Below are positions 6,965-13,282 of a DNA stretch of 14,729 nucleotides, one piece after another. The notes under the pieces are model-generated. The model searched no databases and had not been told where the DNA came from. It was given only the letters and a program-made list of their open reading frames with translations. The stretch lies in assembly GCA_964467615.1 (NCBI GenBank), contig CAYXRK010000118.1:1-14729 (forward strand), written 5' to 3'. Position 1 is the first letter of the stretch. Every line of letters starts with the position of its first letter. This stretch comes from CAYXRK01 sp964467615 (lineage in GTDB: Bacteria; Hydrogenedentota; Hydrogenedentia; Hydrogenedentales; GCA-2746185). A program made the translations under genes and the position numbers.

Positions 6965-8525
6965 TCTAACGGCGGACGGTTCACCGGAAGCCCGCCCTCG
7001 AATCGACCCCGCGTCATGGGGCCGCCCGCGCGGGCGCAAACGAGAGTTGTTCCTCGGCGTGCAGTTGCTCGGCGCGGGTGTGATCACCGCGCTGGCCCCG
7101 CCGCTTGCCTGGGTGATGCACCAAAGTTGGCCCGCGTCGATGGGGCGGGTCGATCGGACGCTGCTCACGCTGCCTGTGTTGTTGCTCGGCGTACTGCGCG
7201 CGCCCGAGTTCCGGCCGTTTCTCGCGCTCGTGCTCATGTCACCGGTCATCCACATCATGCTGCTGCGCGAGTTCGGCCTCTACGAACAAGGCGGGTTGCA
7301 CGGCAGCCCGTTTGCAGGCGCACACAAGATTCTTCGCGCATCCGTCCTTGGGGCGGGAGGACTGCTCGTCGTGGGCGCGCTGACCGGCGCAAACGCCGCT
7401 GCCGCCACCGCGGGATACGCCGGACTCATCTATGTGTACGTTGCGCTCGCCGTGTTCTTCGGCGTATGGCTGTACCATTCCGCCACACTTATAGCCCTCG
7501 CCGCGTTGCGCGCGCTCGATGTGGGTCTCGCGCGGGTGGCCATCGTGGGCCGAGCGCCGGATGCGAATTTCGAGGCCGAACTCGCGGCCCCTGCTTCGGG
7601 ATACCGCTACGCCGGTTTCATCGCGATTGAAGAAGGCGGCGGCGCGCTCGGGTCGCTCGGCGAACTCTCGCGGCTGATCAACGAGCACAACTTGGACGAA
7701 GTCATTCTCTCGGTCGATCCCGGCGAACTCACGCAGGAGCAACGCCTCGACATGGCCCAGACCTGTTGGCGGATGGGCGCGGCGCTCAAAATGGTCACGC
7801 CGTTTCAACCCTTCTTCAGGACCAGCGCGCGGCCGGAAATGATCGGCGACGTCTCCGTGCTCCATGTCGAGAACGTCGGCCTCTACGCCACCTGGCCGCA
7901 GGCGGCGAAGCGTGCCTTGGATATCACCATCTCGCTCGCGACGCTAATTCTCGCCTCCCCCTTGCTGCTGCTAACGGTGCTCGCGATCAAACTCGATTCG
8001 CGCGGGCCTGTGTTCTTTGTGCAGCGCCGCGTCGGCCTAAACGGCCGCACGTTTCCCATGATCAAGTTCCGCTCCATGCGCACCGACAACGACGCGAGCC
8101 AGCACAAGGCATACCTGAAGGGCCTCATCAAGGGCGGCGAGGCCCAAGCCGTCGATGAGCAGGGCAAGCCCGTGTACAAAATTAAGTCCGACCCGCGAGT
8201 TACGCGCGTCGGTCGTTTCATTCGCAAGACAAGCATCGACGAATTGCCTCAACTCGTCAACGCGTTGCTAGGCCACATGAGTCTTGTCGGGCCGCGCCCT
8301 CCCATCGAGTACGAAGTGGCGGAATACGAGGACTGGCACCTCAATCGGCTGCACATTCGCCCCGGATTGACGGGACTTTGGCAAGTCAGCGGACGCAACC
8401 GGCTCTCCTTCGAGCAGATGGTCCGGCTCGATATCGACTACATCGAGAATTGGTCGTTGTGGCTGGACTTGAAAATCCTGCTAAAGACCATACCCGTTCT
8501 GCTCAAAAGCGGCGAAGGATATTGA
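6939..8525 (+). CDS. Polyprenyl-phosphate hexose-1-phosphate transferase (exopolysaccharide initiating enzyme, WbaP/GumD type)
   Basis: The 528-residue protein has the standard build of large phosphoglycosyltransferases. Four or five hydrophobic segments occupy about residues 33-180. A CoA-binding-like Rossmann domain spans about 200-265 (VAIVGRAPDANFEAEL, then DEVILSVDPGEL). A last membrane hairpin (KRALDITISLATLILASPLL) opens the bacterial sugar transferase domain from about 322. That domain keeps VQRRVGLNGRTFPMIKFRSM, the catalytic Asp434-Glu435 pair in KTSIDELPQ, SLVGPRPP and RPGLTGLWQVSGR. It moves a sugar-1-phosphate from a nucleotide sugar to undecaprenyl phosphate, the first membrane step of glycan assembly. 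GTG 6939 has GGGAG seven bases upstream, inside the end of the aminotransferase gene. The sugar specificity is unknown. Confidence 0.93.
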   Translation: MAHANRAGNLTADGSPEARPRIDPASWGRPRGRKRELFLGVQLLGAGVITALAPPLAWVMHQSWPASMGRVDRTLLTLPVLLLGVLRAPEFRPFLALVLMSPVIHIMLLREFGLYEQGGLHGSPFAGAHKILRASVLGAGGLLVVGALTGANAAAATAGYAGLIYVYVALAVFFGVWLYHSATLIALAALRALDVGLARVAIVGRAPDANFEAELAAPASGYRYAGFIAIEEGGGALGSLGELSRLINEHNLDEVILSVDPGELTQEQRLDMAQTCWRMGAALKMVTPFQPFFRTSARPEMIGDVSVLHVENVGLYATWPQAAKRALDITISLATLILASPLLLLTVLAIKLDSRGPVFFVQRRVGLNGRTFPMIKFRSMRTDNDASQHKAYLKGLIKGGEAQAVDEQGKPVYKIKSDPRVTRVGRFIRKTSIDELPQLVNALLGHMSLVGPRPPIEYEVAEYEDWHLNRLHIRPGLTGLWQVSGRNRLSFEQMVRLDIDYIENWSLWLDLKILLKTIPVLLKSGEGY

Positions 8526-8527
8526 CG

Positions 8528-9229
8528 ATGTCCGCCGATCGGCACAACGCCATGAAACCGCTCTTCCGAGCACTCGCGCTTTGGCTAGTTCTCACGGCCT
8601 GCGCCGTCGGGCTGTTGATCGCCGTGCGGAGTGGCGGCAGCACGCTCCAATTGCGCGCTCAAGTCGAGGACCTTTTGTCGAGCGCCCGCGCCTCCTATGG
8701 AGCGGGTCAATTACCCAACGCGCAAAAGGACCTGCTCCAAGCACTCTACTTGGCGCCCGCCGCGTTGCCGCGCATCGCCGAAGAGTTTGGGCCCGCCGTT
8801 CTTAACATGCCGTTGCTCTACGAAGCCATGGAGCGCTCCGCCAACGAAACCGACCCCGGTTCGGCCGGCGCGGCGCTTGGACTTGGGCCGAGCAACGTCC
8901 AAGGTGACGGACTCATCGAGGCCCGCTTGGCGCTCGCCCAAGGGCGGCTACCAGACGCGAAGCGGCTTTTCGACGCGTACCGTGCGGCGAATCCGGCGGT
9001 CCCGCCGGACCATTCTGCGCTAAGTTTGTTCGACGCGGGATACTGGCCCGAGGCGATTGATGCGGCGCGCGCTGATGGAGACGAGGCGCTCGCGCTCGTC
9101 ATCGAGGGCGTTCAATTCGAGGCCGCGGGGGACATCGCGAACGCTCGCGCGCGATACGAAGCCGCTCTCGCGGGAGACAACGCGATCATGATTGCATTGC
9201 AAGGCGCCGCGCGGCTCCGTTCCCGTTGA
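8528..9229 (+). CDS. Membrane-anchored helical-repeat (TPR-like) protein of the polysaccharide operon
   Basis: A 233-residue protein with one N-terminal hydrophobic segment (residues 15-33, LALWLVLTACAVGLLIAV), followed by Ala/Leu-rich helical hairpins resembling TPR units: SARASYGAGQLPNAQKDLLQ, LALAQGRLPDAKRLFDAYRA, and EAAGDIANARARYEAAL near the end. It is probably anchored in the inner membrane with its repeats outside. A lipobox-like LTAC (22-25) occurs, but hydrophobic residues continue past the cysteine, which favours a membrane helix over a lipoprotein. ATG 8528 lies 2 bases after the transferase stop, with GAAGGA eight bases upstream, so I take it as the start although the frame is open further upstream. 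It may scaffold polysaccharide assembly; this is inferred from position only. Confidence 0.78.
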   Translation: MSADRHNAMKPLFRALALWLVLTACAVGLLIAVRSGGSTLQLRAQVEDLLSSARASYGAGQLPNAQKDLLQALYLAPAALPRIAEEFGPAVLNMPLLYEAMERSANETDPGSAGAALGLGPSNVQGDGLIEARLALAQGRLPDAKRLFDAYRAANPAVPPDHSALSLFDAGYWPEAIDAARADGDEALALVIEGVQFEAAGDIANARARYEAALAGDNAIMIALQGAARLRSR

Positions 9230-9298
9230 TATCGAGGAACTTCGAGCTCCGCCCTTTCGTATGGCGCGACGCGTGAGGCTATGGGCCGTCAGCGGCCG

Positions 9299-9739
9299 CT
9301 ATTTGGTCGATGGAGATGGCATCAACGGTGCGAGGAATCCATCCAGCACCGATTTCGCCTCTTTGGGTGCGGTAACGCCGAACCATACTGGCCCATCATT
9401 GGGCTCGAATTGCAGGCTAAAGGTCTTAAACGAGCAACAACCGCGCTCGAACGAGATGAATTCCACGAGCCATTGCACGTCGTCTATTCCGAATTCCATG
9501 CGATAGCCGTTCTCGATCTTCTCCACGGATCCGACCCGTTTCCCAATCTCCTCCCGCACCGCCGCCCTGCGCTCACGCAACTCCGGCGCCGGCAACGTGC
9601 ATGCAAACGTATTGGCGGTTCCGTCCACGGCCTTGCTCCCTTTCTCTTGGGCCGCTGGTCCATCGGCGGCCAATACCAGCATGGATGCCGCAGCTATCAA
9701 GGCCATTGGCGCGCCGCTGCGCTGAAACATGTTCTTCAT
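9299..9739 (-). CDS. Secreted cysteine-containing protein under MerR-type control
   Basis: A 146-residue protein with a signal peptide of about 30 residues (MALIAAASMLVLA, cut near AAQ). The mature part has one Cys in NTFACTLPAPEL (Cys47) and a Cys-Cys pair in ISFERGCCSFKTFSLQFEP (Cys101-102), a pattern I recall from hypothetical proteins with a CC-F-F-x-L core and a GP-W-GVTAPKEAKSVLDGF ending. Some of these sit next to MerR regulators. ATG 9739 is fixed by a strong GGAGGAG ribosome binding site. The gene diverges from the MerR gene and starts behind a MerR-type promoter, so it is probably induced by a metal or thiol-reactive agent. Metal binding by the three cysteines is inferred; no known mer or ars function is recognisable. 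Confidence 0.78.
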   Translation of the reverse strand: MKNMFQRSGAPMALIAAASMLVLAADGPAAQEKGSKAVDGTANTFACTLPAPELRERRAAVREEIGKRVGSVEKIENGYRMEFGIDDVQWLVEFISFERGCCSFKTFSLQFEPNDGPVWFGVTAPKEAKSVLDGFLAPLMPSPSTK

Positions 9740-9794
9740 CGTTCTGCTCCTCCGATACGAGCGCAACTACATGCTGTTGGCGCTCACTGCAGGG

Positions 9795-9826
9795 ACGATA
9801 CACCGTCGTCTACACTCGACGGTCAA
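9795..9826 (-). promoter_or_regulatory. MerR-type promoter-operator
   Basis: On the minus strand TTGACC (plus 9821-9826) is a -35 box and TATCGT (plus 9795-9800) a -10 box, with a 20-base spacer. Between them lies a perfect dyad: ACCGTCG (9802-9808) and CGACGGT (9817-9823) around 8 bases. An over-long spacer (19-20 bases) filled by a dyad is the hallmark of promoters activated by MerR-family proteins through DNA untwisting. It points at the secreted cysteine protein. Confidence 0.82.
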
Positions 9827-9848
9827 GCAAAATAATTCCACGCCCTGC

Positions 9849-9877
9849 TGGACTGTCCTTCGGCGGTCTCGTATCAT
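9849..9877 (+). promoter_or_regulatory. Candidate promoter of the merR-like gene, possibly giving a leaderless mRNA
   Basis: TGGACT (9849-9854) and TATCAT (9872-9877) stand 17 bases apart. Transcription would begin about 7 bases later, at or next to the ATG at 9884. No ribosome binding site precedes that ATG, which fits a leaderless message. Both boxes match consensus at 4-5 of 6 bases. Confidence 0.4.
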
Positions 9878-9883
9878 CGCTGA

Positions 9884-10303
9884 ATGTTAATCGGCGAACT
9901 TGCCAACAGGACTGGCGCCAGCCGCCATACTATCCGGTTCTACGAAGAACTCGGGCTGGTTCCTGCGCCGCATCGACGCGACAATCGATACAAGGAATAC
10001 GACGATTCCGTTGTCGCGCGGCTCGAGGCGATTCGCGCCCTCCAGAAGATCGGTTTCACGTTGGCCGAAATCGGCGGACTGCTTGGCGACGTTGAGGCCA
10101 ACGGCGCCCGATGCAAGTCCATTGCGCCTCGCGTGCAAACCGCAAAGAAACGCATCGACGATGAGATCACGCGGCTCGTCGAGGCCCGGCAGCTCCTGGC
10201 CACCTATTTCTCCGAATGTTCCGGAAAGGGGCCGCGGGCCGCGTGTGCGCCCGTCAAACGTCTGCTTCGGAACGAGACGAAACGCGCCCGACCGATACGC
10301 TGA
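9884..10303 (+). CDS. MerR-family metal-responsive transcription regulator (Hg/Pb-type cysteine triad)
   Basis: The N-terminal winged helix-turn-helix is typical (MLIGELANRTGASRHTIRFY, then LGLVPAPHRRDNRYKEYD), followed by IRALQKIGFTLAEIGGLL and a long dimerisation helix. Cysteines sit at 77 (ARCKSIAP), 112 (FSECSG) and 121 (RAACAPV). The spacings of 35 and 9 residues equal those of the Hg(II) ligands Cys82, Cys117 and Cys126 of Tn501 MerR, and also resemble PbrR. This argues for a soft-metal sensor (Hg, Pb, perhaps Cd) rather than CueR, which uses a two-cysteine loop. The C-terminal tail is basic and lacks the extra histidine seen in CadR. It should activate the divergent gene through the 9795-9826 operator. 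The metal is inferred. Confidence 0.9.
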   Translation: MLIGELANRTGASRHTIRFYEELGLVPAPHRRDNRYKEYDDSVVARLEAIRALQKIGFTLAEIGGLLGDVEANGARCKSIAPRVQTAKKRIDDEITRLVEARQLLATYFSECSGKGPRAACAPVKRLLRNETKRARPIR

Positions 10304-10370
10304 GGCCGGCGCTATAGTGATCGCGATAGAGGGCCCCGCGTCGCCGCCGAAGTCCAAGCATTTCGCCGTC

Positions 10371-10379
10371 TGGTATACT
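10371..10379 (+). promoter_or_regulatory. Extended -10 promoter of the hicBA region
   Basis: TGGTATACT is an extended -10 box (TGnTATACT). The predicted start of transcription is near 10386, just before the AGGAG at 10387-10391. The -35 region is poor, as is common for extended -10 promoters. Confidence 0.45.
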
Positions 10380-10399
10380 CAAGATCAGGAGATTCCTTG

Positions 10400-10444
10400 A
10401 TGCGAGGAACGGAGTGTTTCGGCCCGTCGCGTGTACCGGTATGA
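10400..10444 (+). CDS. Short leader ORF coupled to hicB
   Basis: ATG 10400 opens a 14-codon ORF (MRGTECFGPSRVPV) preceded by AGGAG (10387-10391) at an ideal 8-base distance, the best ribosome binding site in this stretch. Its TGA (10442-10444) overlaps the ATG of hicB at 10441 as ATGA. Translation of this leader could feed ribosomes to hicB, whose own ATG has no good binding site. It could also be a chance ORF if hicB starts at GTG 10414. Confidence 0.4.
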   Translation: MRGTECFGPSRVPV

Positions 10445-10641
10445 TCATGGATATCGAACGGGAAACCGACGGCCGCTGGATTGCCGAGATCCCGGACTTG
10501 CCAGGCGTGATGGCCTATGGTGAGTCGCGCGAGGAAGCCATCTCGAAGGCCAAAGCGTTGGCGCTTCGCGTCTTGGCGGATCGCGTCGAGCATGGCGAGC
10601 CGGTGCCCGAACTCACCGAGTTGTTTGCCGTCTCCGCGTGA
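10441..10641 (+). CDS. hicB: HicB-family antitoxin
   Basis: A 66-residue protein with the HicB partial RNase H-like fold pattern: DIERETDGRWIAEIPDLPGV, the glycine turn AYGESREEAISKAKAL and the closing RVEHGEPVPEL. It neutralises HicA by covering its active site. No C-terminal DNA-binding domain is present, so this is the short form. The gene order hicB-hicA is the reverse of the E. coli one but common elsewhere. The frame could begin at GTG 10414, which has GAGGA five bases upstream and adds nine residues. I prefer ATG 10441 because the family usually begins just there and because of its ATGA overlap with the leader ORF. It overlaps hicA by GTGA. Confidence 0.85.
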   Translation: MIMDIERETDGRWIAEIPDLPGVMAYGESREEAISKAKALALRVLADRVEHGEPVPELTELFAVSA

Positions 10642-10850
10642 GTGATTGGCGGTCAACCAAGGCCCGCCGGGTGTTGGCCGCGTTGCTTCGGATCGGTTGG
10701 GAAATCAAGCGCCAACAGGGTTCCCACAAAGTGCTCCACCGTCTGGACTGGCCTGACGTCGTCTTTGCCTTTCACGACAACGATGAAATTGGGCCGCGTA
10801 TGCTCGCCCGGATTGCCAAATCGACAGGCTTGACGCCGGACGACCTTTAG
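10638..10850 (+). CDS. hicA: HicA-family mRNA interferase toxin
   Basis: A 70-residue protein with the dsRBD-like HicA/YcfA pattern: ARRVLAALLRIGWEIKRQQG, the catalytic histidine His30 in QGSHKVL, and the closing EIGPRMLARIAKSTGLTPDD. HicA cleaves mRNA and tmRNA in a translation-independent way. GTG 10638 overlaps the hicB stop (GTGA), so the two genes are translationally coupled. All expected residues are present and the gene looks intact. A weak hairpin follows. Confidence 0.9.
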   Translation: MSDWRSTKARRVLAALLRIGWEIKRQQGSHKVLHRLDWPDVVFAFHDNDEIGPRMLARIAKSTGLTPDDL

Positions 10851-10855
10851 TCCTG

Positions 10856-10868
10856 CGGGGCCTCCCCG
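10856..10868 (+). terminator. Weak hairpin after hicA
   Basis: CGGGG (10856-10860) and CCCCG (10864-10868) pair around a 3-base loop just behind the hicA stop. The following AATCCTTGTT is only mildly T-rich. It is a weak terminator candidate between hicBA and mutL. Confidence 0.3.
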
Positions 10869-10901
10869 AATCCTTGTTCCGTCCCGCGATGGTTGATTAC
10901 C

Positions 10902-12755
10902 ATGCTCTTCATGGGTCGCAAGAACGCCATAGGCCCGGTACGGGTGCTGCCGGAGGACGTCGCCAACAAGATCGCGGCGGGCGAGGTCGTCGAACGTCCG
11001 GCATCGGTCGTCAAGGAACTCGTCGAGAACGCGCTGGACGCGGGCGCTACGCGGATCACCGTGCGCTTAATCGGCGACGGGCGGCGGCTCGTCGAGGTGA
11101 CGGACAACGGTCTCGGAATGAGCGAGCAGGACGCGATGCTCGCCATCGAGCGGCACGCGACGAGCAAAATCCGCAAGGCGGACGACCTCGACAACGTCCA
11201 CACGCTCGGCTTTCGCGGTGAGGCGCTCGCGAGCATCGCGGCGGTATCGCGCTTCGAGTTGGTCACGCGGCGCGAGAAGGACCAGGCGGCGACGCGCGTG
11301 CAGGTGGACGGCGGCATCATGCGCGAGGTTACGCAGACGGGCGCGGCGGTCGGCACGCGCGTGACGGTGAACCGGCTGTACTTCAACACGCCCGTGCGCG
11401 CGAAATTTTTGAAGGGCATCACGACCGAACTCGGCCACTGCATCGACGCGGTGCAGCGGCACGCCCTCGCCAACGCGGGTGTCGGGTTCCAGTTCATTCA
11501 CAACGACAAGACGCTGCTCGACGTGCCGCCGCACGCGGACCTGCGCGAACGCGCCGCGCTCATTTGGGGTCTGCACTATGTCCGCGACATGGTCGAAATC
11601 ACCGGCGAGCAAGCCGGCCTCAAGGTGAATGGACTCATCGGCACGCCCGCGCTGTCGCGGTCGGCGCGGTCTCACCAGTTTTTCTTCATGAACGGCCGGC
11701 CCATTCGCAACCGCACGCTGCAGTACGGCTTCGAGGCGGGCTACCAATCCTTGCTCACGATCGGCAGGCACCCGGTCGGGATACTGCTGCTCGAGACGCA
11801 TCCGCGCTTCGTCGACGTAAACATCCATCCAACGAAACAAGAGATTCGATTCCGCGACGAACGCGTCGTGCGTGATGCGGTACGCGACATCGTCCGGCGG
11901 CGGCTTGAGGCGTTGCACGAGCAAACGTTGCCCGAGGCGGCGGGCGCGGAGGGGCAAGTAATTTCCGCGCGGTACACGCCGGGAACAACACAGCCCGCGC
12001 CTCGCCCAGTCGGCAACCAGCCCAGGCCAACACCGACCCCCGCAACGCCTTTTCATCGCGAGCCCGCTACCGCTCCGCCGGAATCGCCGCCGCCCGCGTC
12101 CGCGCCAAACGTGCAAACGGAATTCGTTGTGGCCGGGATTGAACCGGCCGCGGTGTATCGCGCAGTCGAAGGCCTCGCGGGTGGCGAGGCGATGCAGTTG
12201 TTCGAGACGTATTTGCTCGTGCCGGAAGAGGACCGCCTGCTCATCATCGATCAGCACGCGCTGCACGAACGCATGAACTACGACGCGCTGGTGGACGAAT
12301 TGCGCGACTCGGGCTACGAGGCGCAGCAGCTCATCGTGCCGGTCGTCATCGACGTTGCGCCCGCGCAGTCCAAACTCATCGAGTCGAATTTTGAAGCCTT
12401 CTCGAAACTCGGCATCGAACTCGAACCCTTCGGCGGCAGCACCTACCAAGTCACCGCCATCTGCCACCTCTACGAAGAGTCGCGCGTGCCGGACATGGTT
12501 TACCGCGTGCTGGACGAACTCCAACAGGGCGACCTCTTCGACCGCGAGGACTTCATGGCCGACCTGCTCCGCCTCGCCACGCGCGCCTGCCGCGCCTCCG
12601 TCAAGGCCGGCGACCGCCTCGGCCCCGAAGAAAAACGCGAACTCATCGACGGCTTCCGCCGCATGCGCCCCCCCTACACCTGCCCCCACGGAAGGCCCAT
12701 CATCACCGAACTCACCCTGACGCAAATGGAGAAAAGCTTCCGCAGACGGCAGTAG
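10902..12755 (+). CDS. mutL: DNA mismatch repair protein MutL
   Basis: The 617-residue protein has an N-terminal GHKL ATPase: NKIAAGEVVERPASVVKELV with catalytic Glu39 and Mg-binding Asn43, DNGLGM (68-73), HATSKI then TLGFRGEALASIA (101-113), and GTRVTVNRLYFNTP (151-164). A proline-rich linker (about 365-415) joins the C-terminal dimerisation and nuclease domain. That domain holds DQHALHERMNYD (450-461), ACRASVKAGD and CPHGRP, the metal-binding motifs of endonuclease-type MutL, in which it nicks the new strand. In the usual DQHA-x2-E-x4-E motif the last residue is Asp461 instead of Glu. MutL couples MutS mismatch recognition to excision. An endonuclease-type MutL suggests a MutH-less pathway. 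Start: ATG 10902 or ATG 10911; neither has a clear ribosome binding site. Confidence 0.96.
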   Translation: MLFMGRKNAIGPVRVLPEDVANKIAAGEVVERPASVVKELVENALDAGATRITVRLIGDGRRLVEVTDNGLGMSEQDAMLAIERHATSKIRKADDLDNVHTLGFRGEALASIAAVSRFELVTRREKDQAATRVQVDGGIMREVTQTGAAVGTRVTVNRLYFNTPVRAKFLKGITTELGHCIDAVQRHALANAGVGFQFIHNDKTLLDVPPHADLRERAALIWGLHYVRDMVEITGEQAGLKVNGLIGTPALSRSARSHQFFFMNGRPIRNRTLQYGFEAGYQSLLTIGRHPVGILLLETHPRFVDVNIHPTKQEIRFRDERVVRDAVRDIVRRRLEALHEQTLPEAAGAEGQVISARYTPGTTQPAPRPVGNQPRPTPTPATPFHREPATAPPESPPPASAPNVQTEFVVAGIEPAAVYRAVEGLAGGEAMQLFETYLLVPEEDRLLIIDQHALHERMNYDALVDELRDSGYEAQQLIVPVVIDVAPAQSKLIESNFEAFSKLGIELEPFGGSTYQVTAICHLYEESRVPDMVYRVLDELQQGDLFDREDFMADLLRLATRACRASVKAGDRLGPEEKRELIDGFRRMRPPYTCPHGRPIITELTLTQMEKSFRRRQ

Positions 12756-12838
12756 CTATGATCCCGAAAGTCTACCCAGACCAAGGGGACATTTTTGACG
12801 GGCCGCGACATTCTATAGCACGATCGTTGTATCCGAGA

Positions 12839-12847
12839 TGCTATAAA
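12839..12847 (+). promoter_or_regulatory. Extended -10 promoter for rpsU
   Basis: TGCTATAAA is an extended -10 box about 105 bases upstream of the rpsU start. It lies in a short direct repeat (ATGCTAT at 12838-12844 and 12847-12853). No good -35 is visible. It would give a leader of about 95 bases containing the inverted repeats at 12867-12916. Confidence 0.4.
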
Positions 12848-12866
12848 TGCTATCTATGTGTTCTTC

Positions 12867-12916
12867 CGGTGGAAAGGGCGAAAGTGTTTCGGGCCCAACT
12901 CGGGCCGACTCCACCG
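12867..12916 (+). promoter_or_regulatory. Foldable 5' leader of rpsU
   Basis: CGGTGGA (12867-12873) pairs perfectly with TCCACCG (12910-12916). Inside, GGCCC (12892-12896) pairs with GGGCC (12902-12906) around a 5-base loop. The two nested stems would form a compact RNA element 20 bases upstream of the strong AGGAGGT (12936-12942). Ribosomal protein genes are often autoregulated through such leaders; that use here is inferred. Confidence 0.35.
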
Positions 12917-12951
12917 TGAACATCCTAGGTTCGAGAGGAGGTCAGAGTAGC

Positions 12952-13140
12952 GTGACAAAAGTTCGGGTCCGTCCAGATGAGCCGTTTGAAAAGGCCCTCC
13001 GCCGCTTCAAGAAGAAGTGCAACAAGGAGGGATTGATGCAGCGGCTCAAGGAGATGAAGCATTTTGAGAAGCCGAGCGAGAAACGCCGCCGCAAATTGGC
13101 GAAGGCGGTAGCTCGTCAGGCCGCGATGCACGAAATATAA
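12952..13140 (+). CDS. rpsU: Small ribosomal subunit protein bS21
   Basis: The 62-residue, strongly basic product shows the bS21 pattern: VRVRPDEPFEKALRRFKKKC, then KEGLMQRLKEMKHFEKPSEK and RRRKLAKAVARQAA. bS21 sits on the 30S platform near the anti-Shine-Dalgarno end of 16S rRNA and helps initiation. GTG 12952 is set by a near-perfect AGGAGGT nine bases upstream. The frame stays open upstream to 12847, but that part overlaps the leader hairpins and does not resemble bS21. The gene stands alone with its own promoter and terminator, not in the rpsU-dnaG-rpoD arrangement of E. coli. Confidence 0.95.
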   Translation: MTKVRVRPDEPFEKALRRFKKKCNKEGLMQRLKEMKHFEKPSEKRRRKLAKAVARQAAMHEI

Positions 13141-13160
13141 CGATTCGATAGATCAATTTC

Positions 13161-13191
13161 ACGCAGGGCCGAATTGGCCCTGTGTTTTTTT
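13161..13191 (+). terminator. Rho-independent terminator of rpsU
   Basis: A 10-bp stem with one G-U pair (arms 13161-13170 and 13176-13185, core CAGGGCC / GGCCCTG) closes on the loop GAATT and runs into seven Ts (13185-13191). It stands 20 bases after the rpsU stop. This is the clearest terminator in the window. Confidence 0.92.
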
Positions 13192-13232
13192 GTGCGCGGT
13201 CGCGCGCTCGTAGGCTTGACCGGGTGAAGTTG

Positions 13233-13253
13233 CTAGTCGTGCGAGACTAGAAT
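13233..13253 (+). promoter_or_regulatory. Inverted repeat with a -10-like box before the DUF58 gene
   Basis: CTAGTC (13233-13238) and GACTAG (13245-13250) form a perfect 6-bp inverted repeat, and TAGAAT (13248-13253) overlaps its right arm as a possible -10 box 30 bases before the start. TTGACC at 13216 is too far away (26 bases) to be its -35. It may be an operator, or simply a hairpin. Confidence 0.25.
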
Positions 13254-13282
13254 GCACACGCCAACCCCGGAGTCCTCACGCG

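Noticed and set aside
9281..9835. Plus-strand reading frame (184 codons) opposite the secreted cysteine protein
   Set aside because: It runs through the MerR operator and promoter; the minus-strand gene has a signal peptide, strong ribosome binding site and family pattern.
11067..12725. Long minus-strand reading frame (552 codons) opposite mutL
   Set aside because: It mirrors mutL codon for codon. High GC in third positions removes stops on the other strand, and its product has no recognisable domain.
12847..12951. N-terminal extension of bS21 by 35 residues
   Set aside because: The extension covers the leader hairpins and the AGGAGGT site, and bS21 proteins start at the GTG-encoded residue.
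13216..13253. TTGACC and TAGAAT as one promoter for the DUF58 gene
   Set aside because: The spacer would be 26 bases, far too long for a sigma-70 type promoter.
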